Part shown: in pieces, positions 12,501 to 27,234 of the stretch
How the letters are laid out: each line of letters starts with the position of its first letter
Numbering within the stretch: the first letter of the stretch is position 1
Assembly (NCBI GenBank): GCA_034620365.1
Contig: JAQGEQ010000258.1
Span: 124,001 to 188,000 of the forward strand
Reading direction: 5' to 3'
DNA from: Pegea sp. RAD2-039
Lineage: Eukaryota > Chordata > Thaliacea > Salpida > Salpidae
Length of the DNA: 64,000 nt
Notes under the pieces: model-generated
Told to the model about the DNA's origin: nothing
Databases searched by the model: none
What the model saw: only the letters and a program-made list of their open reading frames with translations
Made by a program: the position numbers and the translations under genes

Positions 12501-14452
12501 TGATAATTTCTTACTTTTAGAATACATCTTTAGAACAAGAAAAACAATCAATTGAAGTTCTATTTACAGAATCTCTGAGAATTCTTTTATATAAAAAGGT
12601 TTCTGGCTCAATAGAATGCAAATCACTTCTAAAAGAACATAAAAATCAGGTGATTACCATATATAAGTAAATTAAGATTGTCAACTGATTCTTTCAATGT
12701 TTCACTTACAGTGTGACGAAATATCAGAAATTTTTCAAAATGAATTAGACGCAGTTGAAAATGAAATTACAAATTTGATGAACAGTGAATTTCAACTCGT
12801 AAGCCTGAAAGTATATTTTTCAAAAACAAGATTTATACAGTTGTTGAATGTAATCTAAAAACTTTTTTACTATCTAAAATCATAATTTTTATAAAACTTC
12901 AAAAGAAAAGAGAAAAGAAAGATTATGAAGATGACTGGGAAAATATAATGAACATGCAATTTAACGTGGAATTAGAAAACACTTTATTAGATGAAAGAAA
13001 TACTTCTCAACACTTACATAAAGTTCGAACTGCAATATATAATAAGAAACTAAAAGCTCTTTTAGAAAAGGTGAACAGTTCTAACATTGAAAGAACCTCT
13101 TATATCTAAATGCTAGTTACAATAAACAAGATATTTTTACTCAAAGGAGATTTTACTGATTCGGAGTTTTTCAACGGCAGCAAATCTAAATCCTGAAGAA
13201 GTTGCAGATTGTCTACAACTTCTTTTACCTCAAAAATCAAAAACATATTTACAAAAACTTGCAAATATAATGTCTTATGAAGTACCAGATAAAAAACCAG
13301 TTGAAAAGTATGTTTTTTGAACTAATATTATTAATTTTTATAATAAGTTACTACTAACTTTGATTTATTCTAACGATTTGAAAAAGACTAACCTTTAAAA
13401 TCAACATCAGAATAGCAAATAGTTCATCTGAATGATATCGATTTTAAAGCTGATAAATAAAATGTAAGAGACTCTAAATAATTTAGCAGAAATTCATTGT
13501 AATTGTTTTAACTATAATTGTATTTTGTACAAAAATTTAGCTACTGAACTATTTAGTCAAATTTTATCATTTTTTAGCAGTTTAATCGACCGGAAGTGGT
13601 AACTTAACTAACATTTTTACTTTAAATATATTCAAATAATTAAGATTCAAATTTCAAAGCTTCTCAGACTTAAAGTGACTTTTTTATTATCTGAGAATAT
13701 CTAAAATATATAGAAATAAATGAAGGTTTCATTCTCAAACCACCACAATTGTGGTTTTTATTGATTAAAAATGAGTTTACCTATCAAGCTATTCCTTATA
13801 CAATCTACTCGTTTACTTAAAAGCATCAACAATTCGTTTGAAAGAAAAGCAACAGCTCCTGCTTTCAAACCTTTCAATTGACGCCAAATAAAGTTTCTAT
13901 CTTCATCATCTAGAATTTAATGTTAAAAGATAATGACTAGTTAATGAAACACTTCTTTCACTGATATATTCTGCATCTTCGCTAAAATTGTTAAAAATTT
14001 ACTTTGACAACACTAATATATACTTTAATTCTTACATAACAACTTTAAATTATGTAAACTAATTATTATTATGTAAAAGGATTTTAGCTTTGTATTTGAT
14101 CAACTATTTGTTCACAGGAGTCTGTACAATAAAATCAAACAAATTATTGAAGACCAGCTTGTTAGGTATGTGCTAAAGTTTGTAACTGAAATATTAAAAG
14201 TTTAGAATCATATTATTTACAGCCAAGAAGAGGATATAGAGTTTAGAAGCTATCCAGAGTAAGTTGAAATTCTTTCAAGACAGTTTTAAAATTAAGTTCC
14301 CATAAATATTTAGTTGTTAACAAACTTTCAAATATATTCAAAAAATACTCTAATAAATAAGGATTCAACTTTTCAGAGGTTATGAAAATCATCAAGAAAA
14401 AATAAAGAAAACTAAAAGAAGAAGAAAGAAAAAACATGCAAGAAACATATAG
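9564..14452 (+). CDS. Membrane-anchored coiled-coil protein, tentatively EVC/EVC2-like
   Basis: Eighteen exons: 9564-9625, 9740-9851, 9975-10079, 10617-10649, 10716-10796, 10848-11207, 11291-11557, 11619-11739, 11772-11794 (23 nt), 11843-12132, 12215-12464, 12521-12649, 12712-12798, 12906-13070, 13150-13307, 14118-14165, 14223-14258 and 14377-14452. All phases fit, giving about 800 aa. The 10848 exon / 11291 exon junction is the weakest: the obvious acceptor at 11281-11282 is out of phase. Residues 1-20 are polar, then one membrane helix (LIGIILACLFVGILIGGLFV) is followed by KRKAK. The rest is charged, predicted coiled coil, ending in a Lys/Arg-rich tail (KKTKRRRKKK). A short N-terminus, one helix and a long cytoplasmic coiled coil match Ellis-van Creveld ciliary proteins, which act at the cilium base in Hedgehog signalling. 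That assignment rests on architecture only. Confidence 0.72.
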
Positions 14453-14490
14453 TTTTGTAAGACAACAGTGTTACTACCATTTATAATGAA

Positions 14491-14496
14491 AATAAA
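14491..14496 (+). terminator. Poly(A) signal AATAAA of the coiled-coil gene
   Basis: A canonical AATAAA lies about 40 bp after the TAG stop. The opposing MGLL gene ends at 14601, so the two 3' ends are almost certain to be very close or to overlap. Confidence 0.55.
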
Positions 14497-14600
14497 TCGT
14501 TAAAAATGTTTCTGGAATTCTATAAAAAAAATAGTGAGAAAAATAATTTCAGTTATATAAAGTTTAGTTAACATTATAAATGACTTCACCAGCAGCAAAG

Positions 14601-16429
14601 TTAAAGTCTTGTTTCAATCCAAGCAAAAATATCATCATACAAAACTTGGCGGTCTATATTAGTATCATGTATAAGATCATGTCCAGCATCTGTGTACATC
14701 TAGAAAAGAATCATCTGAAACTTAAATGTTTGTCAAGAAACAGAATCATGAAAGTTTAATTATTTGGGCTTAAATACTTGCTCTTATCGTAAGCAACTAA
14801 ATGTAGAGCAAGTATATACAATTCCGAGACATACAAAAGTCAACATTTATTTAGACCTTTAACGATTTGTACAAAATTAACCTGAAACTGTTTATGAAGA
14901 ACTGGAGACTTCTCAAAAAAATCCTTTGATAATTTTGAATCACAGATATTGTCAGCAGTGCCATGTAAGGCAAAGAATGGAACAGCAAAAGTAGAAGCTA
15001 GATCACGAGCTCTTTCACCAAGATAAGTCATTTGCATCAACATTCTCGACTTGATGGTTTTTACTTTAAGTGGATCTTCCTGAAATTAAATAATCAATGA
15101 CATTAAACAAATAGACAGATTGATGAACAAACCTCTGCATCATCAACATTATCTGATGGTAAAGTAGTCATTGTAACAGTAGGAAGGATGGTTGAAACTA
15201 CATTTACAAACATTCTCTGTGTAACAAATACAACAGCAAAAATAACATCATTTCAAATAGCATCTTTATCTGATAACTATTTTTAATTAATTGCCAACTA
15301 GATACCTTAAAAGTATTCAAATAATTTGATAATTTATTCTTAAAGAGTTTAATTATCTACAAACCGTAAGACCAGTAACTCTTGGATTGGGAGCAAGCAT
15401 ACCAGCAAGTAAAATGACGCCAGTGATCAGAGAAGGACTACGATCAGCACAAACAACTGCCAACGCCGCACCCTAAATTAAAAGGATTTCTGTTATAACT
15501 TAGGAATTCTTATAAAATCAAAGTTGAACTTTTAAGCTCTGAATTTAAATATCAAAATTAGAAATAGATAAAAGAAACTTTTAATAAATCCTTCTTAACA
15601 CACAAGCTAGCTGAAACTAGCAAACAAATTATTATATTTTTAGTTTTATCTTCAACCACTTTAAATAAATATATTGAGGTTGTTACCATTGATTGTCCAA
15701 TAATAAAAACTGGAATATTAGGATGCTTTGCTGATGTAGTTTCAATCAATTGAAGTGAATCTCTCACAAAGATATTATAATCTTCAATGTTTGCTCTTTC
15801 TCCTTCACTTTCTCCAAAACCAACTTAAAAATTAATATTATTATTAGAAACAAGACCTTTTCATTTTAGTAAAAAATAATTCAGATTGTCAACAAATAAC
15901 TATTTTCTACTTGCAACAAATTTGAAAACCAAACTTTACAATTTACAAGTAATATCTGAAAACAAATCTCACCTTGATCATGAGAAAAGACATAACCACC
16001 TTTAGAGTTAAACTTCTCAACAGCTTCACTAAATTTCTCACAATGACTTCCATAACCATGCATAATATGGATCAAAAATCTATCAAATTGATGGTACCAT
16101 TATCTAAAATTGCTACATAACTAAAAACAACATATCACCAAAGGATCTTATTTCAAAGAATTTCCAAAAATTTAAAGTAACTTATCAAAATAAGAATATA
16201 ATCAAAACCTGCATATACATATAGGTTTTCTAATATGTTGTATTATAAGTAAACAATAATTTTTTTTCTTAAAATCTAATTTAAAATTATTGTAAAAGAT
16301 TGAAAATATTTATACATACTTTGGATTTTCAACTGTCCAATGCTTGCACCTTAAATAGAATCCATCAGCATTGATAAAGTGATCAACTTCATCAAATGGA
16401 ACTTCTGTAAATGTCAGATGCTTTGCCAT
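14601..16429 (-). CDS. MGLL: Monoacylglycerol lipase (serine hydrolase, alpha/beta fold)
   Basis: Seven exons: 16429-16320, 16079-15973, 15823-15687, 15472-15365, 15216-15133, 15079-14882 and 14699-14601. Phases agree, giving 280 aa (vertebrate MGLL is about 300). It hydrolyses monoacylglycerols, including signalling 2-acyl species, to glycerol and fatty acid. The oxyanion-hole loop is HIMHGYGSH (about 47-55). GFGESEGER matches the family's GHGQSEGER. The nucleophile elbow is GQSMGAA with Ser117. The acid is Asp225 in HGTADNICDSK, and the base is His255 in DAGHDLIHD. The catalytic triad is complete, so the enzyme should be active. The start is set by similarity and a 3' splice site 7 bp upstream of the ATG. 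It is tail-to-tail with the coiled-coil gene, with 148 bp between stop codons. Confidence 0.94.
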
Positions 16430-18290
16430 TTTTGCCTAAAACTAAATATAAATCTGTCCTATAATTTTATATACATTTTTAATCAATGTTTTGACTATTG
16501 TTACACTTGTAAAGATTATTAGAATAACTGGAACTAATTTATTTATTCCACCAGATAATAAAATTTGATTTCTATTAACTGCTCAAATAAGATAAACTAT
16601 TAAAAGATAACTTAATCTTTTTTCAAGTTTTAGAGTTTACAAAAACTATATATTGCTTTGATTTGCTATCTGTACCTCATCTTAAAAATTAAATTCATGA
16701 AAAGAATATAAAAAAGAGTAGCATAATTTATAAAAGTTATCATAAAGCTAATCAAGATAATTTCTTAAAAATATCAAAAAAACAGTTGAATAAATTAGTA
16801 TAGATGCTTTAATTGAGGATTAAAAAACTTTCTTTCTTAAAAAAATAAATGATAGAATTTAAAAAATGTTCCTATTTATACATCAAAGAAAGCATACATT
16901 TGATAAAAAATTAAAAAACATAATATAATTAAGTATATTTATAAGTTATAAAATAATATTTTTTGTATATTACATTTTTTTTGTATATTACATTTTTTTT
17001 TGTGTATTTGTATTTAAAATTAAAACTATGCTTTAATTTTAAATAAAAACAAATAACCAAAACAAATGCAAAATGATATGCATCTCATTTTCATTAAAGT
17101 AACTACATAGAAAATTCATAAAGTTAATAAAAACTTAACATTGAAGATTATAGCTTAAATACGAATCACAACTCGACATAACTTTAAAAAAGTTACTTAA
17201 CTTTAGAAAAAAGGTACAATCTAAAAATGTTTAAAAATTTTTATTAAAAAATTTACTTTGACAAAAATTTTAGTATAAACTTCTTTTCAAAAAATTCTTT
17301 AATAAAAAACAAAGAAAATATCAAAATTAACTAAATAAAAGATGAAAAAGACTATACAAAGCTATAAATTATTATCAGTTTAATTTAAAGTAACCATAAG
17401 CAGATTTGGCTAAATTTTTTTAAAATTCATACTAATTTAGTAATCATAAAATTTTCAAAGATATTCACAGAAGGAATTTTATAATTTAAGAATTTTACTT
17501 TGAACTTTTATTAGATGGTACACAATTTTCTAACGATTATTTGTTGATAAAAACAGTGATTTTACCAAAACAAATGCAAAAGATTTCAACATTTTAACTA
17601 ATAAATTGATAATCCCCTTTTGTGAGAACATTTTATTCAAGTTTTTGTTTTATCACCGTTGAAAATTGAATTTTAAGCGTTATTATTACTAAAAATCTAT
17701 ACTATTAATTCATTGATTTTGTCTAAGAAAAATTCATAAAAACTTTTAGTAAAGTAATTGGCACCATACCATGATAGAGCTATTATCAATTTATTTATTG
17801 CTTCTAGTGAGCTAAATGTTAAAAATCATATGTCCCGTTAAAATTTGTTCAAGAATTCAAAAATCATAACTTCTATATATATTTTTCAATTTGATTAATA
17901 TACTTAAGTGTGAACCAAGATATTACAGGGTAAAAAATAAAAGTTGAGATTTATTTAAATTTACAGAAAGTATGAGAAACGTGTATCACAGTTGCAAATT
18001 TCTAATATAAAATTAAAAAGCACAATAGAAATAGAGATTTTCGATTATAGTAACAAATAAAAGCCATATAAATCCAAAATATTCAACTATTTAGTAGTAC
18101 TTGTCTTAAAACCTATGTTAAAAAGCTCTTCCTAAACTCTTCACAAGTTCTTTGTAAGCAAAAACATTTAAGGTAGAAGCTTTAATTTGAGAAGAATTTT
18201 GTGGTGATTTTGTTCAGCACGTATTCATGAACAAAATGTAAGCCATATTTGTAGGTAATTCATATTTTTCGTTACCATATTTATAAAATG
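16430..18290. other. Gene-free AT-rich stretch
   Basis: Extremely AT-rich. A short tandem duplication of a TTTTTTGTATATTACA unit sits at about 16970-17000. Nothing coding was seen. Confidence 0.5.
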
Positions 18291-18299
18291 TGATCTATT

Positions 18300-19740
18300 T
18301 GAAATGTAAAAAATATTTTACCGCTGACGTGTTGAATGTAACTATTGTATGAACGACTGTCACTCGAACAAAGGCTTGTTGTAGATAGCATGTATAGCTG
18401 ATATACTTATCGCTGTGTTAGTCGCCTTATTTATTTGAATAAAGCTCTACATGAAGAGCCATTTTTATTACAATTTATCCAAATAGGTATAATTCGAAAG
18501 GTTATTTTTTAAAGATGCTGAGCTGTATCGAACATATGTTTTAAATGTGGAAAGAAGGGACACTATAGTCTAGCCTGTCATCTTTACAAAGGTCTCCTAA
18601 GAAACAGTCAGAAAGAAGAAGAATGGAGAGAACCACAATGACTACCCAATGACTTTAGGTACTGGGGCTTATTGGGTTTTCTTGGAAATTAACCGCGATG
18701 GCGGGATCGGGGGCAAAGTATTTAAAGCTCTTGTAGATACCGGACCTTAAAGGAGCTTTGTAAGTGGAAAGGTTGCTCGGAATTAAAAGTTCACAAGATT
18801 CAAAATCCATTTAAGGTGGAAATGGCTCAGTCGTTTAAGATATACAAAAAATAAATTTATTTTTGATGTGAAAACTCTATATATAGAATGTTGGCAGTCT
18901 GGATTCTACTTAGGAGGCTTGAAACTACTATCATATAAAAAATATTTGATCTTCGTTGTTGATAGTTGTGCTAGAGATAGATTTGACGAAGTAAGAAGAA
19001 AGCTTCATACTATCATTTATTAAGAAAAGATGTTGAAAGTTCCTTTCATTATTCTAGTCAAAAAACATGATGATGGTAGTGTAAAAAAGATTGAACTGCT
19101 GGAGGTTAACCCGATGTATGCGCGAGTCTGTTATCCCGATGGCAGGATATCCAACATTTCTTTGAGGAATGTAGTTAGATATCCAAATGCTGATGAACAG
19201 GACTTTGACGTTCATTCAGCACGGTGTAATAAAGAGGATAGTTCCGACTGGTTTCACCAAAGTGATATAAAGGAGAATCTCGATGACAACATCATGACTA
19301 ATGAGGAAGAAAATTAAAAGAGAGACGAGCTTAATGTGTAGGTTTCCAATAAGAAAATGAGGAGCTTTGATGGTTGGGACACCATAAGTGGTAAGGTCAG
19401 ACCAAAGTGCGGGAGAAACGGCGGCGTGGAGGCTTCGTGGACTACTAGATAATTTAAAGCTGTACCTCCAAAACCCTACAGTTGGGACTAATTGTCCTTA
19501 ATGACAATAATGGGACAACGTGCAATCTTTAGTGTTTTTACCAATTATTTGGTTAGAGAGAATGTGGTATAAGAGTAAAACTTTTTGCCGCTGACGTAAA
19601 TGTGATATTCATCATTCTTTTGTATGCCAGGTTATTCGGCAATGGACTGTTTTGTAAGTAGGGTGTATGGTTGGTATATTTGTTATTGTTTTTCTTAATT
19701 ATTTGAATAAAGCTCGACATAACCAGTAATTATCATTACA
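18300..19740 (+). mobile_element. Decayed LTR retrotransposon remnant (Ty3/gypsy-like)
   Basis: Two related but strongly diverged terminal segments, about 18318-18474 and 19585-19739, share CCGCTGACGT near the start, TTATTTGAATAAAGCTC in the middle and ATTACAA at the end, as expected for old LTRs. Between them, all on the plus strand, lie three coding scraps. The first is a gag CCHC zinc knuckle around 18531-18575 (CFKCGKKGHYSLAC). The second is a retroviral-type aspartic protease start near 18720-18745 (KALVDTG). The third is a pol C-terminal piece at about 19030-19317 (MYARVCYPDGRISNISL). Reverse transcriptase is missing and the reading frame is broken by stops, so the element cannot move itself. 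Confidence 0.65.
19030..19317 (+). pseudogene. Retroelement pol C-terminal fragment
   Basis: This is a 95-codon open piece inside the LTR remnant. The segment LLEVNPMYARVCYPDGRISN resembles the short C-terminal module found after integrase in some animal gypsy-type elements, which typically read LLEVxPxYARVxxPDGR. An acidic tail follows. There is no sign of a host gene around it. I treat it as a leftover of the element and not as a separate gene. Confidence 0.5.
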
Positions 19741-20052
19741 AACGGTTTCAGTCAGATTGAAATAAGATATGAACAAAAAATCTATTTCACAGAAACCTTT
19801 AATATTTGATACAAAAACTTTTTGGCCGAATAGAAGTAATTTTTATTCAAGAAGAAATTAATAAGCGGTATATATAGAGGTACAACAAATTATAAATTTA
19901 ACAAGAAACTTGCAGTTGTGTTAATTAATCAAAATTTTGGTTATTAAGCTTATATAAAGCAGTACGTTGATAGATTAGCATGAAATAAGATTACAAGTAT
20001 CGGTTTTGTTCAAGTATGAATAGATATTTCTATTAAATCATTATGATTTGAT

Positions 20053-21924
20053 TCATAACTTTTGAAACTTGCATTTATCATAACAACCTGGCTTGCAAAA
20101 AGAGAGACTCATGTTTAGAAGAGAAGTATCTTCTGGTAATGTGCACTTGGTGTTGTCCTAAAAGAAAAACTAATTTAAGAATATGAAAACTAAAATCCTA
20201 TCTAATAGTTATTTTTCTTAAGAGCCTTATTTGTTAAATTACAGTAGAACATTTTACTAAATAATTACCGGGTTTTCTTTCAAAAATTTTACTTGATAAT
20301 TGTAGAAACTACACGAGCCGCAGGAAGCCGGGTAAAAATGTTCGAAATTCAGGCTTAACTTTCTTTTAATTTTCCTAGATAACCTTTTCAATGGTAGAAT
20401 ATAATCACATGATCCTAACCGTAAGGGCTTTTTATCATTTTTCACTGTAAATTAAGCTTTAGATATAATTAAAATAATAGTAAGTTAAATTTTGCAAGTA
20501 CTTTCTATCAGTTGGTCTGTTTTAATTAAAAATCATAAATGATTTAGAGTTTATAAAGGTCTTATATAAAACCGCTAGTTAATCCATCTGTCGAATTTTA
20601 AATTCGTTTTAAAAGCTCATAACCTACTTTAATTTACTAAACAATTTGTATAACAATTAGAAATATGTTAATAAATATTAATTACGCATTATTATATACT
20701 CCTTCTTTTGAATTAGAGTTACTCCACACATGCCACTCGAAGAACTAGTATATATATATATATCCTTTCCTCGTTTCATATCACCTTTGAAAACCTGTTT
20801 GATGATACTTAATTTCATTTATTTATTCAACGCGTAGCTGTAAATGACAAATCTAAGAGCTCTAATTGCGAACAAAAACCAAATGGTATTAGCGAGGAGA
20901 TGGCAGAAAGGTGAAAAGTAATTAAAAATGAATATATAAATATTGAAAACACTTTACAGCCATAGGTAAACTATACAGTGTGAATTAGAAATTTATTACA
21001 ACAAAATAAGAGAAAGAAACGGGCAATGCGGAGGAAATTACTTGAATTATATCTTTGTAGCATAATTTTGGAAGATGTGATAGATTTTGTGATGTAATTA
21101 TATCATTATAGGATATTTTTACTAACCACACATTAAAAAAATAATTTCAATTAAATTTAGAAATAACTACCATAAAAAATAATAATTAGTTATCTATTTC
21201 AAAATTATAATTTACTTAAACAGTTTCATTTAAACTGCAATTTCAAAATTACTAATCTCGATAAATAGTAAACTGCAAGTTTTCACCTGTTTTATACGAG
21301 CTCTGTACTCGATAAAGGCTGGATCTTCAGAGTATCCTACAAGTTAAAAGACCGAATAAACAGTTTGGAAACAAGCAATGATAATCACACCAACTTACTA
21401 TTCAAAGTTGAGTTAGTAAATGGCAATTGGTCCCGTTTACGACTGGCTTTTACAGCTACCCGCAAAACTTTAAAGACATAAAAACTTTATTTCGATTAGC
21501 TGCTAAATTTTCAGAAATGTTTAAATTATTATCAGAATTGTTAATTAAATTCGATTTCTAAGCTTAGATTTTCTAAGTTATTTAATTGTTTTTTTTTTAT
21601 GCTACGACATATTACAATTTTTCTAAATTAGAATTTAAGTATTATACGTAAATTTACAATTAAACAATCTACCATATCTAAGAAAAAGACAATTTGAAAT
21701 TATTTGAATTTTTAAAGCAGTTATGTTTACTTCGAACAAACAAATTTTCTTTAATACTTTTATTTCTAGCATCAGTTAATTCACTCGACTTACGACTACT
21801 TACCAGATGATGATGAACAAAATTGATTTTGAGTAACAATAATGCTACATGAGCAAGACTGCACATCTTGTAGACTGGAAAAAAATATGAAAATTATCGA
21901 AAAAATGATCTGAATAGGCTTCAT
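20053..21924 (-). CDS. TIMP: Tissue inhibitor of metalloproteinases (TIMP)
   Basis: Six exons: 21924-21804, 21455-21399, 21336-21287, 20794-20686, 20444-20269 and 20157-20053. All phases fit, giving 205 aa, close to vertebrate TIMPs. TIMPs are secreted and block matrix metalloproteinases by chelating the active-site zinc through the free amino group of Cys1. A signal peptide (MKPIQIIFSIIFIFFSSLQD) ends at VQS, so the mature protein begins CSCSIIVTQNQFC. This is the family start with Cys1, Cys3 and Cys13 correctly spaced. Also seen are QVFKGDMK, SGMCGVTL, EYII and GSCDYILPL, matching the netrin-like domain in order, and a shorter Cys-bearing C-terminal part (ASCGSC, FCKPGCYDKC). Residue 2 is Ser where many TIMPs have Thr or Ser. 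Confidence is high. Confidence 0.94.
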
Positions 21925-22590
21925 TTCAACCGTACTTTAAATAAATTAACAAATGTGTAACTACTCAGTCACAGTACTGTCGCTTTTATAAGAAAAAAAT
22001 ATATTTTTATTATCCAAATAAGGAGTTTGTAAACTTTTCCAAATGTTTATATTAAAAAGATCAACAAGTTACCTCATTAATTACCATGTCGAAGAACAAA
22101 TAAGGAATGAAAAAGAAATTAAAAAACAATTTAAAGAGCAATTTGTCTAGAAATATTTTTATTGTATAGGAAAAAATACTTTAGACATCGGCAAGTTATT
22201 TGTTTACTTGAAGAAACATGTTTAAATAGAGTTGTAAAAAAATAACAAATGTTAAAAGAAAAGTCGTTATAATCTAATAAAAACATTGAAGGTAAACAGA
22301 AGAAGAAATCTTTAAAAGGAAAAATGTGGTTTAAAGGAATTTATTAATTTTCAGTAGGTATTTTCTACTTTTTAATCATATTGTAAAAAGTTTGGATTGT
22401 TTAAAAAGTATAATGTTTGTCGCAATCTATAGTTTTATGTTTTATAAATGTTAAATGTTATTTAAACTATCTCGCATGTAAGCTGAATTTTCATCAAGGT
22501 TTTTTTAAGTCATATATCTCTTATTTTGACTTCGTGTTTTCAAGTATAATATAATTTTGAAGATTTTTGTAACAAGAAGCAAATTTAATC
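21925..22590. other. AT-rich spacer upstream of TIMP
   Basis: No genes were seen. The part nearest 21924 must hold the TIMP promoter and 5' UTR. No convincing TATA box or other element stands out against the AT background. Confidence 0.4.
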
Positions 22591-22591
22591 G

Positions 22592-23193
22592 ACTTTTCTA
22601 CTAATAGAAAAAACTGGTTAACCAAAGTTAAAGTGACTCCGATATGCTTCTGTCCAATTTGGCAAATAATCAAAAAAACAACAGTTGAGTAAAGATGAAA
22701 GCTTGCAGTTTACTTGCAGTTGATTGCAGTCTAGCTTTTGAACTCTACAAATATTTTCAGATAATTAGCCATCAACGTAAAGTGGAAAGGAACAAAACTT
22801 GATAAATTCTTCGAGATGGAAGCATGATATTTAGAAGCTAATTATTCATTTTCAAGGTTTAATTAAAGATAAATGATCAAAGTTGTTGACTTTAAGAATA
22901 CTTTAGCTTTAGATGCAAATAATAAACGCTCAGTAAAATTGTTAGTTTGAAAGAGATCTTACTTGTTCAGATTCCGCTTTTACTTGACAAGATTCACTTG
23001 CTAAAAAGATAAAAATGATTGAATAAACATTTGAACATATTTCAACGTATTTCAACAATTTCCGAGTATTTCAACTAAAGTTTAATCGATTGAAAACTTT
23101 TCTACTAATAGAACAAAATTGTTCCTGTCCAATTGCTTCTGTCCAATTTGACAAATAATTAAAAAAATAACAGTTGAGTAAAGATGAAAGCTT
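22592..23193. repeat. Pair of ~100-bp direct repeats flanking the duplicated cassette
   Basis: Two related segments, about 22592-22704 and 23095-23193, share CTACTAATAGAA, TGCTTCTGTCCAATTTG and ACAGTTGAGTAAAGATGAAA. They lie in the same orientation on either side of the duplicated gene-A segment (22711-22999). The geometry suggests that the insertion happened with, or inside, a repeated unit. Confidence 0.6.
22711..22999 (-). pseudogene. Detached copy of two small exons of tandem gene A
   Basis: This 289-bp segment is nearly identical by eye to 28404-28692, inside gene A, in the same orientation. It contains copies of gene A's 38-nt exon (here about 22962-22997) and 31-nt exon (here about 22714-22744), with the intron between them. 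Both copies keep plausible splice sites: TTTTTAG acceptor and AAGTAAGA donor for the first, ATTTGTAG and AAGTAAAC for the second. Codons stay open (SESCQVKAESEQ and SSKARLQSTA). No start, stop exon or other family exon was found nearby, so it looks like an orphan cassette. It is either a dead duplicate or the remains of a fifth, deleted family member. Confidence 0.7.
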
Positions 23194-23265
23194 GAAATTT
23201 AAGTCCTTTTTGGCTGTAATACAAATAAAGTTAAATTTATTTTCTAAATATCTAAGTACTCGCTG

Positions 23266-23452
23266 GTTTTTTTTTCGATATATAAATGCGAAGGAGGGTG
23301 CCTAAAGAGAGCACATCTTGCTAACACATATTCTCACGAGTTTTTTATGATTTTCCTCAGGAGTTTATAAATACTTCCCTATCTGGGGTCAAACCCGGTA
23401 CTTCCTAGCTAAACGGTAGGTGTAGTAACCGCTTCGCCACCAAGAAGGACGA
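23266..23452 (-). mobile_element. tRNA-derived SINE sharing its 3' tail with a LINE
   Basis: Read on the minus strand, the head (23452 to about 23375) has Pol III promoter features: an A box in TGGTGGCGAAGCGG and a B box in CGGGTTTGACCCC. A body of about 60 bp follows. The last part (about 23338-23283) closely matches the 3' end of the LINE remnant at 55411-55467, including AGGCACCCTCCTTCGCATTTAT. A tRNA head joined to a LINE tail is the standard build of a SINE moved by its partner LINE. It sits just upstream of the uridine phosphorylase gene. Confidence 0.72.
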
Positions 23453-23944
23453 AAAATGTTTTTAATAAAATGTTTATAGTTCTCAAAAACCGCTATTCTG
23501 ACTTATTTAACAAACAGATAACTTGAAGAAGGTTGAAAACCATGTTGGTTTTGCGGTTTTGGCAACACTTAATGCTTTATAAAACCATCTGAAAAAATTA
23601 TTTTAGATCATCAGTTTTATGTATTCAGTATAAAAGAATATAAAAGTTTGTTTCTTAAGTTGAATTAGCTGAAACATAAACTATATAGTTCAAAAAGTAA
23701 ACTAAGCATGCCATTTTTGGTAGAGCTTTTTTTGTTTGTTTTAAGGTAAATAGTTGACTAAACGTATTTGCTCAATTTTTACAAACTCAGCTTTAGTTGT
23801 CACATTTCTTATTTCATTTTACCTATTTAGCTGAGAGGCAGAATATTTTTTTAAATATGTATTTTATCTGAAGGTATTTTCTGTCTAATTAAAAGTTTTC
23901 AACAAAAGTTTTTTACTTCTTGAAAAAAAATTTGAATTTTCCAA

Positions 23945-27026
<3,082 letters not shown>

Positions 27027-27228
27027 ATTTGCGTCTGTCTTTACTTTTTAGCATTTTCAATCTTTTAAAAGCTTAAAACAATTTATTTAACTATTCTGTT
27101 GTAAAAGTGTAACAACCAGAGGTATCCATGACGATATATTATTTAATTTTCAATTTACTTGTAGATAAAAAGCTTTAGAGTTTGTTACTGTTAATTAACC
27201 AGGATTTTTTTTCTGTCATTGCAAGATC

Positions 27229-27234
27229 AATAAA
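27229..27234 (+). terminator. Poly(A) signal AATAAA of uridine phosphorylase
   Basis: The hexamer lies about 200 bp after the UPP stop codon, in AT-rich 3' sequence. Other AATAAA-like words occur by chance, so this is the best candidate and not proven. Confidence 0.4.

Noticed and set aside
16965..17010. Tandem repeat as a functional element
   Set aside because: Only about two copies of a T-rich unit are present, common by slippage in such AT-rich DNA.
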